A DNA stretch of 15,754 bases from Natrialbaceae archaeon Tc-Br11_E2g1 (GCA_001564255.1 LKNC01000026.1:1-15754), one strand, 5' to 3'. Shown: positions 1 through 8,098, counted from the first letter of the stretch. Made by a program: numbers and translations. The notes: generated by a model from the sequence alone, not told the origin.

Positions 1-2
1 GC

Positions 3-524
3 CCGCCGATCGACGTCCTCGCGTACGACCCCGAGGAGTCGGTCCACCACGTCGACGACGACCTGCTCGAGGTCGCCCGGCGGGCCGCAAGCGGCGTCGA
101 CCTCGCCGAGAACGAGGCCGCCCCCGAGTACCAGCGTCAGTACCCCGAGGCGACCGAGCGGTCCCCGACCGTCGGCGTCGGACCGACGGTCACCGGCGAC
201 GAGTTCTGGCACGGGGCCGACCTCGCGGCGGACGTCGAGTGGCTGTGTCGACGGTACGACCTCGAGGGGTTCGTGACCACCCAGATGGAAGACGCCGCGA
301 CGATGACCACACTCGAGCGCTTCGGCCTCGGCGAACGGTTCCTGAGCGTTCGCGCCGTCGCCAACTACGACCGGCCCGCACCCGATCAGTCCGTCGAGGA
401 CAGTTTCGAGGGGTCACCGGCGTGTCTCGAGCTCGCGACAGAGAACGCCGCGCGGGTCGGCTCGGCGGTCGTCGATCGCCTCCTCGAGGAAGACCCACTG
501 GACCTCGCCAATAGAATACCGTAG
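3..524 (+). CDS. Purine nucleoside permease (NUP) family protein, C-terminal part
   Basis: This is a partial gene whose 5' end lies outside the window; 173 codons are visible, ending in TAG at 522-524. The visible protein contains the block TVTGDEFWHG, then a QMEDAATMTTLERFG segment, then RAVANYDRPAPDQS, and ends with an AARVGSAVVDRLLEED helix. These match, in order, the conserved C-terminal blocks of the NUP (purine nucleoside permease) family as I remember it: GDxFWHG, an MEDxG/A-type motif, RTASNxxxPPPGQ and a GxAVVxxL helix. The fold is nucleoside-phosphorylase-like, so despite the name the protein may bind or cleave nucleosides instead of transporting them. No membrane segment is seen in this part. 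It converges with the ADH synthase gene, 57 bp away. Family assignment is fairly sure; substrate is not determinable. Confidence 0.8.
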   Translation, partial: PPIDVLAYDPEESVHHVDDDLLEVARRAASGVDLAENEAAPEYQRQYPEATERSPTVGVGPTVTGDEFWHGADLAADVEWLCRRYDLEGFVTTQMEDAATMTTLERFGLGERFLSVRAVANYDRPAPDQSVEDSFEGSPACLELATENAARVGSAVVDRLLEEDPLDLANRIP

Positions 525-581
525 CCACTCCCTGCCGGATTTCGGCTCGAGGACGAACAGTAGGACGGAGTCAGTCGACGC

Positions 582-1376
582 TCAGGCCTCGAGGGCGAGA
601 CCCGCGGTCTCGAGTGCCTCGTCGGTCTCTGCGTCCTCGTGGATAACCGCGGAGACGGCGCGTGCGATCGCCTCGGGATCGTCGTGCTGGAAGATCGAGC
701 GTCCCATCGAGACGCCTGCGCCGCCGGCGTCCATGGCACCGCGAACCATCTCGATGGTCTCGCGGTCGGTTCCTTTCGAGCCGCCGGCGATGACGACGGG
801 CAGGCGCGTCGACTCGACGACGTGTTCGAAGCTCCCGGCGTCGCCGCTGTAGCCGGTCTTGACGATGTGTGCGCCGGCTTCCTCGGCCAGTCGGACGGCG
901 TGGCCGAGTGCCTCGGGATCGGTGCCGTCGACGCCAGGACCGCGGGCGTAGGCCATCGCGAGTACGGGGATCCCGTAGCGTGTGGCGTCGGCGGTCAACT
1001 CGGCGAGGTCCTCGAGCTGTTTTGGCTCGTAGGTCGAGCCGACGTTGATGTGCAGGGAGACGGCGTCGGCCCCGACGCGGATCGCTTCCTCGACCGTGCT
1101 GGTGACCCGTTTGTCGTTCTCGTCCGGGCCGATCGTCGTCGAGGCGTTGACGTGGACGATGTAGCCTTTATCGTTTTTGTTCGGGTGGACTCGCGGGGCG
1201 ATCCCCTTCTGTGTGAGGACGGCGTCGGCCCCGCCACGAGTCACCCCGTCGATCGTCGATTCGATATCCAAGAGCCCGTCTACGGCTCCCAGGGTGATCC
1301 CGTGATCCATCGGGACGATGAGGTATTTGCCGTCCGTACCGATTCGCTCGAGTCGTGCGCTGGTTCCAGTGTTCAT
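582..1376 (-). CDS. 2-amino-3,7-dideoxy-D-threo-hept-6-ulosonate (ADH) synthase
   Basis: This is a class I aldolase-like TIM barrel of 264 residues, typical for the family. ADH synthase makes the first committed precursor of the archaeal shikimate pathway from L-aspartate semialdehyde and a sugar-phosphate donor; dehydroquinate synthase II (not in the window) acts next. Key residues visible are Asp24 in the IVPMDHG motif, Tyr143 in LAMAYARG, and the Schiff-base Lys173 in IVKTGYSGD, followed by a phosphate-binding AGGSKG loop near residue 199. I chose the ATG at 1376 because family proteins begin around this point; an in-frame ATG six codons upstream (1394) lies only 8 bp from the trpA stop. 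It is the last gene of the trpCBA operon, 26 bp after trpA, and needs no separate promoter. It supplies early aromatic precursor, while its neighbours finish tryptophan. Fructose-bisphosphate aldolase is the alternative family name, less likely given this context. Confidence 0.88.
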   Translation of the reverse strand: MNTGTSARLERIGTDGKYLIVPMDHGITLGAVDGLLDIESTIDGVTRGGADAVLTQKGIAPRVHPNKNDKGYIVHVNASTTIGPDENDKRVTSTVEEAIRVGADAVSLHINVGSTYEPKQLEDLAELTADATRYGIPVLAMAYARGPGVDGTDPEALGHAVRLAEEAGAHIVKTGYSGDAGSFEHVVESTRLPVVIAGGSKGTDRETIEMVRGAMDAGGAGVSMGRSIFQHDDPEAIARAVSAVIHEDAETDEALETAGLALEA

Positions 1377-1402
1377 TTTGAGAGGTACTAGCAAGCTATC
1401 CG

Positions 1403-2215
1403 TTATGGCTGTTCTGGTTCCGGCGCGTCTACCCCCTCGAGTGCACCCGCTTTGAGCTCGCGGGCTTTCGCCTCGAGGTCCGCCGCCGGCGTGTCGCTCT
1501 CCGCGATGATGTCGATCAACGCGCTGCCGACGATGACCCCGTCGGCACCCGCTTCGATAATTTCGGTCGCGTGTTCACCCTTGCTGACCCCGAAGCCGAC
1601 GGCTTTGGGGACGTCATACTCCTCGAGGCGGGCCAGGCTCTCGTGGGTCGCAGAGGAGACGTTCGCACGCGCGCCGGTCGTGCCCAGCCGGGCCTGGACG
1701 TAGGCGAAGCCGGTCGCCCGTGACATGATCCGATCGAGTCGCTCCCCCCCGGTCGTCGGCGCGACGATGAACACGAGGTCGAGCCCGTACTCGTCACAGG
1801 CTTCCCGGAGCGGCCCGGCCTCCTCGGCGGGCAGATCGGGGACGATGATCCCCGCGAGTCCGGCCCCGGCGGCCCGTTCGACGAACGGCTCCGGGTCGGG
1901 TTCGGAGCCGTACTGCAAGATCATATTATAATAGGTCATCACCAGCAACGGTGCCTCGGTCTCGAGGTCGGCGACGAGGTCGAAAAAACTCTCGGGGGTC
2001 GTGCCGGCCTCCAAGGCACGGTTGATCGCCGCCTGGATCGTCGGCCCCTCCGCGATGGGTTCGGAGAAAGGCAAGCCGAGTTCGATCAGGTCCGCCCCGC
2101 CGCGATCGAGGGCGTGGACGTATGCTTCGGTGTCCTCGAGGGAGGGGTCGCCCGCAGTGACGTAGGTGATGAGCGCGGGGTTGTTCTCGCGGATGGCGGT
2201 TTCTATCCCGCTCAC
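1403..2215 (-). CDS. trpA: Tryptophan synthase alpha subunit
   Basis: TrpA cleaves indole-3-glycerol phosphate to indole and glyceraldehyde-3-phosphate inside the alpha2beta2 tryptophan synthase. The 270-residue TIM barrel has the expected order: [11 protein letters not shown] near residue 15, [20 protein letters not shown] at 42-61, [10 protein letters not shown], a FIVAPTT strand, and the phosphate-binding GFGVSKGE and [10 protein letters not shown] segments. Glu45 corresponds to the catalytic Glu49 of E. coli. The second acid, Asp60 in E. coli, is Glu56 here. The gene starts with GTG at 2215-2213, overlapping the trpB stop (GTGA), which indicates translational coupling and the 1:1 stoichiometry the complex needs. 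Confidence 0.96.
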   Translation of the reverse strand: MSGIETAIRENNPALITYVTAGDPSLEDTEAYVHALDRGGADLIELGLPFSEPIAEGPTIQAAINRALEAGTTPESFFDLVADLETEAPLLVMTYYNMILQYGSEPDPEPFVERAAGAGLAGIIVPDLPAEEAGPLREACDEYGLDLVFIVAPTTGGERLDRIMSRATGFAYVQARLGTTGARANVSSATHESLARLEEYDVPKAVGFGVSKGEHATEIIEAGADGVIVGSALIDIIAESDTPAADLEAKARELKAGALEGVDAPEPEQP

Positions 2216-3501
2216 GGGCCGAACACCTCTATCTCGGGTGCGGCCTCGAGGTCGCGTTTCTCGGTTTCCTCGAGGACGGTTTCTAGGTCCTTGTCGCCGC
2301 GTCCGGAGACGTTGACGACGATCAACTCCCCGAGGTCCTCGTGTGCCCGTTCTAGGTATCCGAAGGCGTGGGCGGTCTCGAGGGCGGGGATGATGCCCTC
2401 GAGGGTCGACAGGCGGTGGAAGGCGTTGAGCGCGTCCTCGTCGTCGACGTTGACGGGCGTGACCCGGCCGGCGTCGACGAGATAGGAGAGTTCGGGGCCG
2501 ACGCCGGCGTAGTCTAGGCCGGCGCTGACGCTGTGAGATTCCATGATCTGGCCGTCGTCGCTCTGGAGGAGCTTCGTCATCGCCCCGTGGAGGACGCCGT
2601 CGGTGCCCGTCGACAGCGTCGCGGAGTTCGGTGCGAGCCCCTCCGCTTCGTCGATCGCGAGACTCGAGCCGCCGGCCTCGACGGCGTAGAGGGAAACGTG
2701 CTCTCGCGGTTCGCGTTGCTCACCGCTCGAGTCATCCGCGGAGCTACGCTTCGCGCTCCTCTCATCGTCGACGAACGCGTGGAACGTCCCCATCGTGTTC
2801 GAGCCGCCGCCGGCACAGGCGACGACGCTGTCTGGGAGCCGTCCGACCTGCTCGTCGATCTGCTCGCGGGTTTCCTCGCTGATCACGCTCTGGAAGTCCC
2901 GGACCATCTTCGGGAACGGGTGGGGGCCGACGATGCTCCCGATGACGTAGTGGGTCGTTTCGACGGTGGTCGCCCAGTCACGCATCGTCTCGTTTATCGC
3001 CTCTTTCAACGTGCCCCGGCCGGCCTCTACGGGATTGACTTTTGCCCCGTTCATCCGCATCCGGTAGACGTTCGGGCGCTGGCGGTTGACGTCGGTCGCG
3101 CCCATGTAGATCTCACAGGGCATATCGAGGTGGGCGGCGGCCATCGCCGTCGCCGTGCCGTGTTGGCCGGCACCCGTCTCGGCGATGATCCGCTCTTTGC
3201 CCATGTACTTCGCGAGTAGGACCTGTCCGAGGGCGTTGTTGAGTTTGTGTGCCCCGCCGTGAAGCAGATCCTCGCGTTTGAGGTAGACCTCCCGGCCGTA
3301 GCGGTCGCTCAACCGCTCGGCTCGCTGGAGGGGCGTGGGCCGGCCCCCGAAGTCGCGCAGGCGCTCGCGAAACTCGTCCATGAAGCCGTCCTCGTTCTCT
3401 AAGACGTACCGCTCGTAGGCGTCCTCGAGTTCCTGTACCGCCGGCATCAGCGCCTCGGGTACGTACTGTCCGCCGTAACTGCCGAATGTGCTCTCGCTCA
3501 T
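2212..3501 (-). CDS. trpB: Tryptophan synthase beta subunit
   Basis: TrpB condenses indole with L-serine using PLP. The protein has 429 residues, longer than the usual ~400. It opens with [11 protein letters not shown], carries the PLP lysine Lys86 in [13 protein letters not shown], the catalytic Glu108 or Glu109 region in [12 protein letters not shown], the [13 protein letters not shown] segment of the COMM domain, the PLP-phosphate loop GGGSN at 231-235, and [14 protein letters not shown]. This is the TrpB1 type that pairs with TrpA. About 20 extra residues (248-267), rich in Ser, Arg and Glu, sit between FHAFVDDE and [11 protein letters not shown], where other TrpBs have a short loop. The ATG at 3501 overlaps the trpC stop in an ATGA junction, so the operon is translationally coupled. 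Confidence 0.97.
   Translation of the reverse strand: MSESTFGSYGGQYVPEALMPAVQELEDAYERYVLENEDGFMDEFRERLRDFGGRPTPLQRAERLSDRYGREVYLKREDLLHGGAHKLNNALGQVLLAKYMGKERIIAETGAGQHGTATAMAAAHLDMPCEIYMGATDVNRQRPNVYRMRMNGAKVNPVEAGRGTLKEAINETMRDWATTVETTHYVIGSIVGPHPFPKMVRDFQSVISEETREQIDEQVGRLPDSVVACAGGGSNTMGTFHAFVDDERSAKRSSADDSSGEQREPREHVSLYAVEAGGSSLAIDEAEGLAPNSATLSTGTDGVLHGAMTKLLQSDDGQIMESHSVSAGLDYAGVGPELSYLVDAGRVTPVNVDDEDALNAFHRLSTLEGIIPALETAHAFGYLERAHEDLGELIVVNVSGRGDKDLETVLEETEKRDLEAAPEIEVFGP
2700..2761 (-). repeat. Low-complexity insertion inside trpB
   Basis: This stretch encodes the extra loop of TrpB (residues about 248-267, [10 protein letters not shown] followed by [10 protein letters not shown]). 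Its composition, rich in Ser, Arg and Glu, is unlike the Asp/Glu-dominated rest of the protein. The DNA holds short reiterated pieces such as GCGAAGCG, GCGGATGA and GCGAACCGCGAG. It keeps the frame. I read it as an in-frame insertion of repetitive DNA into a surface loop; boundaries are approximate and no second copy exists in this window. Confidence 0.45.
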
Positions 3502-4271
3502 ATCTGTGTCTCCGCTCGTGTCAGCTCTCGTGTGTTCGCCTCGACGTCGCCCTCGCCGCCGTGGTCCATGATCGCGCTGCCGACGAGCAACGCGTCCGCA
3601 CCCGCCGCACGCATCCGACGGACGTCCGCCGGCGAGGCGATCCCGCTTTCGGCGATCACCGTCACGTGCTCGGGCACTTCGGGTGCCACCCTCTCGAAGG
3701 TTTCGAGGTCGACCTCGAGTTCCGCTAAGTCGCGGTTGTTCACGCCGACGACATCCGCGCCGGCCTCGAGGGCGTCCTCGAGTTCGTCGGCGTCGTGGAC
3801 CTCCACCAGCGCCTGGAAGCCCCGTTCGCGGGCGGCCGCGACCAGGTCCCCGAGATCGTCGACGAACCGCGCGATCAAAAGGAGGAGGTCTGCCTCGACG
3901 ACGTCCATCCCTGTCTCCTCGAGGACGAAGTCCTTCCGGAGGACGGGGACGTCGACGGCCTCCCGGACCGCCGTGAGTGCCTCCGGCGACCCGCCGAAGT
4001 GGGTGGGTTCGGTGAGCACCGAGATCGCACTCGCTCCACCCGCGACCATCGCCTCGGCGAGTTCGGCCGGGTCATCGACCCTCCGTCCGTCCGTCGTGGG
4101 ACTCGTGGGCTTTACCTCCGCGATCACCGGAACACGACCGTCGGCTTCGGCCGCCTCGACGGCGTCGGGAAACGGTCGGGCGTCCACGGAGACGCGTTCC
4201 CCACCCGAACGACCCCGGGCGGCCTCGAGGATCGACTCCACCTCGGGAGCGAGTCCTGTTCTGTGGTCCAT
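3498..4271 (-). CDS. trpC: Indole-3-glycerol phosphate synthase
   Basis: TrpC closes the ring of 1-(o-carboxyphenylamino)-1-deoxyribulose 5-phosphate to indole-3-glycerol phosphate, the substrate of TrpA. The 257-residue TIM barrel shows all catalytic signatures: Lys54 in AEVKPTSPT, Glu88 in [11 protein letters not shown], Lys113 in VLRKDFV, Glu157 in LVEVHD, Asn179 in GVNNRDL, Glu208 in IAESGI and Ser232 in VGSAIM. It is the first gene of the operon. The ATG at 4271 lies about 26 bp plus a few bases downstream of a TATA-like element, so the transcript is leaderless or nearly so. The 94-bp gap to the divergent MGMT-like gene holds two TGTACA sites likely to control it. Confidence 0.96.
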   Translation of the reverse strand: MDHRTGLAPEVESILEAARGRSGGERVSVDARPFPDAVEAAEADGRVPVIAEVKPTSPTTDGRRVDDPAELAEAMVAGGASAISVLTEPTHFGGSPEALTAVREAVDVPVLRKDFVLEETGMDVVEADLLLLIARFVDDLGDLVAAARERGFQALVEVHDADELEDALEAGADVVGVNNRDLAELEVDLETFERVAPEVPEHVTVIAESGIASPADVRRMRAAGADALLVGSAIMDHGGEGDVEANTRELTRAETQI

Positions 4272-4274
4272 TAT

Positions 4275-4305
4275 TGTACATTGACGGACTCATGTGTACA
4301 TAAGC
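4275..4305 (-). promoter_or_regulatory. trp operon promoter with two TGTACA (TRP-box-like) sites
   Basis: Read on the minus strand, GCTTATGTACAC contains a TATA-like CTTATGTA (about 4298-4304) overlapping a TGTACA palindrome at 4295-4300. A second TGTACA sits at 4275-4280, exactly 20 bp away, where transcription should begin just before the trpC ATG at 4271. TGTACA is the TRP-box consensus bound by the tryptophan-responsive repressor TrpY in Methanothermobacter. I noticed no other TGTACA in the window. Repression by blocking TBP and the start site is inference. Confidence 0.65.
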
Positions 4306-4365
4306 CTTCTGCCATCGCGGACCACACAGCGAATCTTCAAGGCGCTCCCGCCCTTCGGTCCGTCC

Positions 4366-4813
4366 ATGGACGAGGAAGTCGCAGGGATCTACGCACGCGA
4401 ATCGTCGTATCTCGACAGATACGTACAGATCGGCGTCGCGAGCGGTCGCGTGCTGAGCGTTTCCTTTCCCGAACAGTCCGCCGACGGGGCCGACTCAGAA
4501 CACCCGATCCTCGAGGAAATCTTCGAGTACCTCGAGGGACTCGAGGAAGTGCCCTTCGAGGACGTCCAGGTCGGGCTCACCGTCCCGACCGACCAGCGTG
4601 CAGTCCTCGAGACGGTTCGAACGATCCCCTACGGTGAGAACGTTGGTGTGACGGCGTTAGCCCGGATGACTCCCGAACTCGACCCCGAGGAAGACGAGGA
4701 CCTGATCCTCGTCCGCACCGCCTTGGACGAGAACCCCGCACCGATCCTGATCCCCGACCATCGGATACGGGACGCCCCGAGCGCCGCACCGCCGGCTATC
4801 GAACAGAAACTCC

Positions 4814-4833
<20 letters not shown>
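4366..4833 (+). CDS. MGMT/ATL-like protein lacking the acceptor cysteine
   Basis: The 155-residue protein resembles the DNA-binding domain of O6-methylguanine-DNA methyltransferases. TVRTIPYGENVGVTALARM (84-101) matches the helix-turn-helix entry block IPYGExxxYxxLA, and NPAPILIPDHRI (123-134) matches the active-site block NPxxxxxPCHRV. The alkyl-acceptor Cys is replaced by Asp131, so direct methyl transfer is impossible. Known alkyltransferase-like proteins (ATLs) also lack the Cys, usually having Trp, and instead flag alkylated bases for excision repair; a similar role here is inference. Start: the ATG at 4366 fits the family N-terminus, and the in-frame ATG at 4294 would fall in the trpC promoter. 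The stop codon TGA (4831-4833) belongs to the right end of the adjoining transposon. Without the element the reading would be CTG-TAA, giving the same C-terminus. Confidence 0.75.
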
Positions 4834-6123
<1,290 letters not shown>

Positions 6124-6143
6124 TACATTTGTAATTAGTCGCA

Positions 6144-6155
6144 ATTACATAAGTA
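6144..6155 (-). promoter_or_regulatory. tnpB promoter (TATA box)
   Basis: Minus-strand ACTTATGTAATT is A+T rich in G+C-rich surroundings, and its centre is about 26 bp from the ATG at 6123. This supports leaderless transcription of tnpB from within the element. Confidence 0.5.
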
Positions 6156-6216
6156 TCTGTTGGAATATCAGGCCGTGCTGTCAACGGTGGTCTGTGACAT
6201 AGATTGTCGGATTCAT

Positions 6217-6254
6217 CCCCGCGCTAAAGCGCGAGGCTTTCTCCTTGCACTTCC
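6217..6254 (-). repeat. Left-end hairpin of the tnpB element
   Basis: Stem CGCGCT (6220-6225), loop AA, AGCGCG (6228-6233), with the same C-A mismatch (6219/6234) and outer CC/GG pairs as the right-end hairpin. On the minus strand it begins about 17 bases after the TTAC target, the placement expected for the left imperfect palindrome of an IS200/IS605 element. Confidence 0.65.
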
Positions 6255-6261
6255 GTAAGGA

Positions 6262-6285
6262 CCCGGTACCGTCCCCACCACCGGG
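6262..6285. terminator. Inverted repeat between convergent gene ends
   Basis: CCCGGT (6262-6267) and ACCGGG (6280-6285) pair across a 12-base loop. Before the element inserted, this lay between the stops of the convergent MGMT-like and PadR genes, so it may end transcription from both sides. There is no clear T-run, so confidence is low. Confidence 0.3.
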
Positions 6286-6300
6286 CCGACTCGTAGGAGG

Positions 6301-6576
6301 TCACAGTTCGACGTACTGTTCTTCCCACTCACGCCGGTCTCTGATTCGCTGATGGCCATCGTCGGTGATCGCGTAGTAGTTCGTTCGTCTGTCGAGTTGG
6401 CCTTTCTCGACGAGTTCTTTGTTGACCAGCGTATCCAGGTTCGGATACAGCCGACCGTGATTGATCTCGGAACTGTAGTACTTCTCGACTTCCTCCTTTA
6501 CCGACTGGCCCGATGGTCGGTCCGCACCTGCGATTACGTACAGGAGGTCTCGCTGGAAACCGGTCAGGTCGTGCAT
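6301..6576 (-). CDS. PadR family transcriptional regulator
   Basis: The 91-residue protein is a single winged helix of the PadR type. It starts LTGFQRDLLYVIAG, then VKEEVEKYYSSEINHGRLYPNLDTLV forms the recognition region with the family signature GRLYPxLxxLxxxGLV, and the wing DRRTNYYAITDDGHQRI follows. The dimerising C-terminal part is minimal, as in short haloarchaeal PadR proteins. The ATG at 6576 opens on a textbook haloarchaeal PadR N-terminus (MHDLTGFQRDLL). A perfect inverted repeat lies 31-45 bp upstream, over the expected TATA position, which suggests autoregulation. Its ligand and regulon cannot be read from the sequence. Confidence 0.93.
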   Translation of the reverse strand: MHDLTGFQRDLLYVIAGADRPSGQSVKEEVEKYYSSEINHGRLYPNLDTLVNKELVEKGQLDRRTNYYAITDDGHQRIRDRREWEEQYVEL

Positions 6577-6606
6577 TGCTCAATCACGTGGACCGTTCCC
6601 CTGATT

Positions 6607-6621
6607 GGATATTTGTTATCC
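6607..6621. promoter_or_regulatory. Inverted repeat GGATA-N5-TATCC at the padR promoter
   Basis: Perfect 5-bp arms (6607-6611 and 6617-6621), located where the TATA box and BRE of the leftward PadR gene should be. It is probably an operator or promoter element. A second GGATA-N5-TATCC lies in the promoter at 11458-11472. Confidence 0.4.
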
Positions 6622-6860
6622 GCTTCATACAGCGGACTCCGGTGTCGCTTCACGATCGTTTCGGCGACCCAATGGTTCCGTTCCCGTGACTGACTCGACG
6701 TCGAACACCCGCCTCGCCGATCGATCGGCCCACAGCCACGGGGCGATCGCTACACACGCCGACGACGGCGACCTCGAGGGGCGCGAGACCAGACCTCGAC
6801 GGAGTTTCCTGACGGATCTCGCCACCCGGCGAGAACCGTTCAGGACGTGCGCGGACGGTG

Positions 6861-7187
6861 TTACTCGTCTTCGGCGACGGGTGAGACACAGATCCCGTCG
6901 GCGTCGATCCGTACAGTGAGGTGATCGATAGTCGCTTCGTAAGCCGTCGTATGGGAGCCGTCTTCCTCGAAGCGGATGCATTCTTCGACGAGATCGCTCT
7001 CTATGAGGTCGCTGATTCGCCGGTAGACGGTCGCCGACGAACTGTCGGTCCGTTCGGTTAGTTCCTTTGCCGTCCGCGGTTTCTCGCTCGTCGCGACCAG
7101 AATGATCCGGGCACATTCATCACCCAAGGCGTCGAGTGCGGTACTGGCAGTCCCTTCCGCTGTCCGTTCATTTGCTTTGCTTGACAT
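6861..7187 (-). CDS. Winged-helix (ArsR-like) transcriptional regulator
   Basis: A 108-residue soluble protein with one winged helix. ALDALGDECARIILVATSE forms the first helix, TAKELTERTDSSSATVYRRISDL (about 40-62) the helix-turn-helix with a typical recognition helix, and HTTAYEATIDHLTVRID the wing and a closing beta strand. It resembles the small ArsR-like regulators common in haloarchaea; no metal-binding cysteine motif is seen (the single Cys in the HTH region is isolated), so it is probably not a metal sensor. The ATG at 7187 is preferred over that at 7220, because the extra N-terminus (MNTTRLPTRKN) is basic and the upstream ATG overlaps a palindrome. Effector and targets are unknown. 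Confidence 0.85.
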   Translation of the reverse strand: MSSKANERTAEGTASTALDALGDECARIILVATSEKPRTAKELTERTDSSSATVYRRISDLIESDLVEECIRFEEDGSHTTAYEATIDHLTVRIDADGICVSPVAEDE

Positions 7188-7219
7188 ATTTTTTCGTGTG
7201 GGAAGTCGTGTCGTGTTCA

Positions 7220-7233
7220 CCCTCGTTCGAGGG
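7220..7233. promoter_or_regulatory. 14-bp palindrome upstream of the winged-helix gene
   Basis: CCCTCG-TT-CGAGGG, with perfect 6-bp arms, lies 33-46 bp upstream of the ATG at 7187. It lies between the predicted start site and the start codon if the TATA box at 7301-7307 is used. Candidate operator for autoregulation. Confidence 0.35.
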
Positions 7234-7300
7234 GGCAGTCAGTCGTGAGACGTCCGGTAGTGAACCGTCCTAGCGATTGAATCGGTAACTCGTGGTGGTA

Positions 7301-7335
7301 TTTTATAACAACCTGCCTTCTGTGTAGAAGTCAGG
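7301..7335 (-). promoter_or_regulatory. TATA box with adjacent inverted repeat
   Basis: Minus-strand TATAAAA (7301-7307) is the best TATA box in the gap and would drive the leftward winged-helix gene with a leader of roughly 85-90 bases. Immediately upstream is an inverted repeat, CCTG-C-CTTCT (7312-7321) against AGAAG-T-CAGG (7326-7335), with one mismatch and a 4-base gap. That is the place for an activator or repressor next to the BRE. The rest of 7336-7570 shows nothing I can identify. Confidence 0.4.
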
Positions 7336-7571
7336 ACGTTCCTCGAGGAAATTCGACATTTCCGGGTAGTAACCCCCTGTTTCTCCCGGCCAAGCCGGCT
7401 CCGGAGACTGTGTGGAGTGGCCAAATCCCGAAGAACACGGGTGAATTCACGTTGAGAAACCGGACGTTCACTTCGGCGTTCTCCCGGCTATGGCCCTCTG
7501 TACGCCGAACTATTCCGGAAACGGTCGATTTACCAGTTCTCCGAAACCACCCCCGAGGTGAACAGTCTACG

Positions 7572-7581
7572 TCCTTTATTC
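7572..7581 (+). promoter_or_regulatory. Promoter of the small ORF / zinc-ribbon pair
   Basis: TCCTTTATTC, preceded by an A-rich BRE-like GAAACC near 7542-7548, predicts initiation near 7602. That is only a few bases before the ATG at 7606 and about 125 bases before the zinc-ribbon gene. Confidence 0.4.
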
Positions 7582-7605
7582 ACATCTGGCGTCCCCGATG
7601 TAGTG

Positions 7606-7731
7606 ATGCCCCGGCGACCTGGCGGCGTCGGCGAAGACGCACTGAGCGTTCGGCCGACCCGTCGACCCGTCCCGACAGAGCCGGGAGTCCGCTGTCCAGA
7701 CCGACAACGGTCGACCTCATATCAATCATGA
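7606..7731 (+). CDS. Possible 41-residue upstream ORF
   Basis: A short frame beginning with ATG a few bases after the predicted transcription start and ending in TGA that overlaps the ATG of the zinc-ribbon gene (ATGA). This position suggests a leaderless leader peptide whose translation would feed ribosomes to the next gene. The product (MPRRPGGVGEDALSVRPTRR and 21 more residues) is rich in Arg and Pro and lacks the acidic bias of haloarchaeal proteins, which speaks against a stable protein. Equally, it may be chance within a 5' leader. Confidence 0.25.
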   Translation: MPRRPGGVGEDALSVRPTRRPVPTEPGVRCPDRQRSTSYQS

Positions 7732-7919
7732 AACAGTCACGAACGAACTGGAGTCCGGTAGAATCGTCCACGGCAGGCGCTCGCTGTGAGAACTGTGGCA
7801 CACACGTAACCCAGCAGTTCGCACGCGTATTCGGCGACAACGGCGACGTCGTCCACGGATGTCCCGGCTGTACCACCTATCGCGAGATGCAGTCCGGCAG
7901 GCACCTCCCGAGTGAGTAA
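7728..7919 (+). CDS. Small zinc-ribbon protein (DUF7563-type)
   Basis: A 63-residue protein with two CxxC knuckles: Cys20-Cys23 in RCENCGTHV and Cys45-Cys48 in HGCPGCTT. The intervening THVTQQFARVFGDNGDVVHGC is characteristic of the tiny haloarchaeal zinc proteins I recall as DUF7563. It should bind one zinc ion; function is unknown, though such microproteins are often linked to regulation. The frame stays open upstream to 7410, but the ATG at 7728 gives the family-like length. The first 19 residues are a longer, Ser-rich tail than in relatives that start almost directly at the first cysteine pair. Confidence 0.7.
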   Translation: MKQSRTNWSPVESSTAGARCENCGTHVTQQFARVFGDNGDVVHGCPGCTTYREMQSGRHLPSE

Positions 7920-7991
7920 CCCGGCCGCGAGCGACGCCGTCGTCCGCTCCGTTCGGATCGTCCCGATAGCGGGACGAGCTCGGTCACACTT

Positions 7992-8030
7992 GATTTATCA
8001 AGCACCACGTTCAAGAACTCCCTTCTTGAA
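7992..8030 (+). promoter_or_regulatory. Promoter and perfect inverted repeat upstream of the DUF7344 gene
   Basis: TTTATCAAG (about 7993-8001) is a TATA candidate. It is followed by a perfect inverted repeat, TTCAAGAA (8010-8017) and TTCTTGAA (8023-8030), with a 5-base gap, covering the predicted start site near 8020. This is a classic repressor layout. The gene starts at 8099, leaving a leader of about 80 bases. Confidence 0.5.
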
Positions 8031-8098
8031 TCCTCCGGTCACAGATGACGGTAGGTGGTGGAAATCAACTCACAGGCGGAGCCGAACCTCTCTAACAC

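Noticed and set aside
639..1391. 250-codon plus-strand frame opposite the ADH synthase
   Set aside because: It is a shadow frame of a clearly conserved enzyme; similar shadows oppose trpB, trpC and the epimerase.
4294..4365. N-terminal extension of the MGMT-like protein
   Set aside because: It would begin inside the TGTACA site of the trp promoter and adds a non-conserved basic segment.
6217..6268. Right end of a second, lost tnpB element
   Set aside because: The hairpin has the same orientation and design as the right end, but IS200/IS605 left and right hairpins are naturally alike. The TTAC placement and the restored stop codon make it the left end of the same element.
6622..6860. Possible small genes between padR and the winged-helix gene
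   Set aside because: Frames on both strands are Arg/Pro/Ser-rich with no conserved motif, no promoter and no consistent third-position bias.
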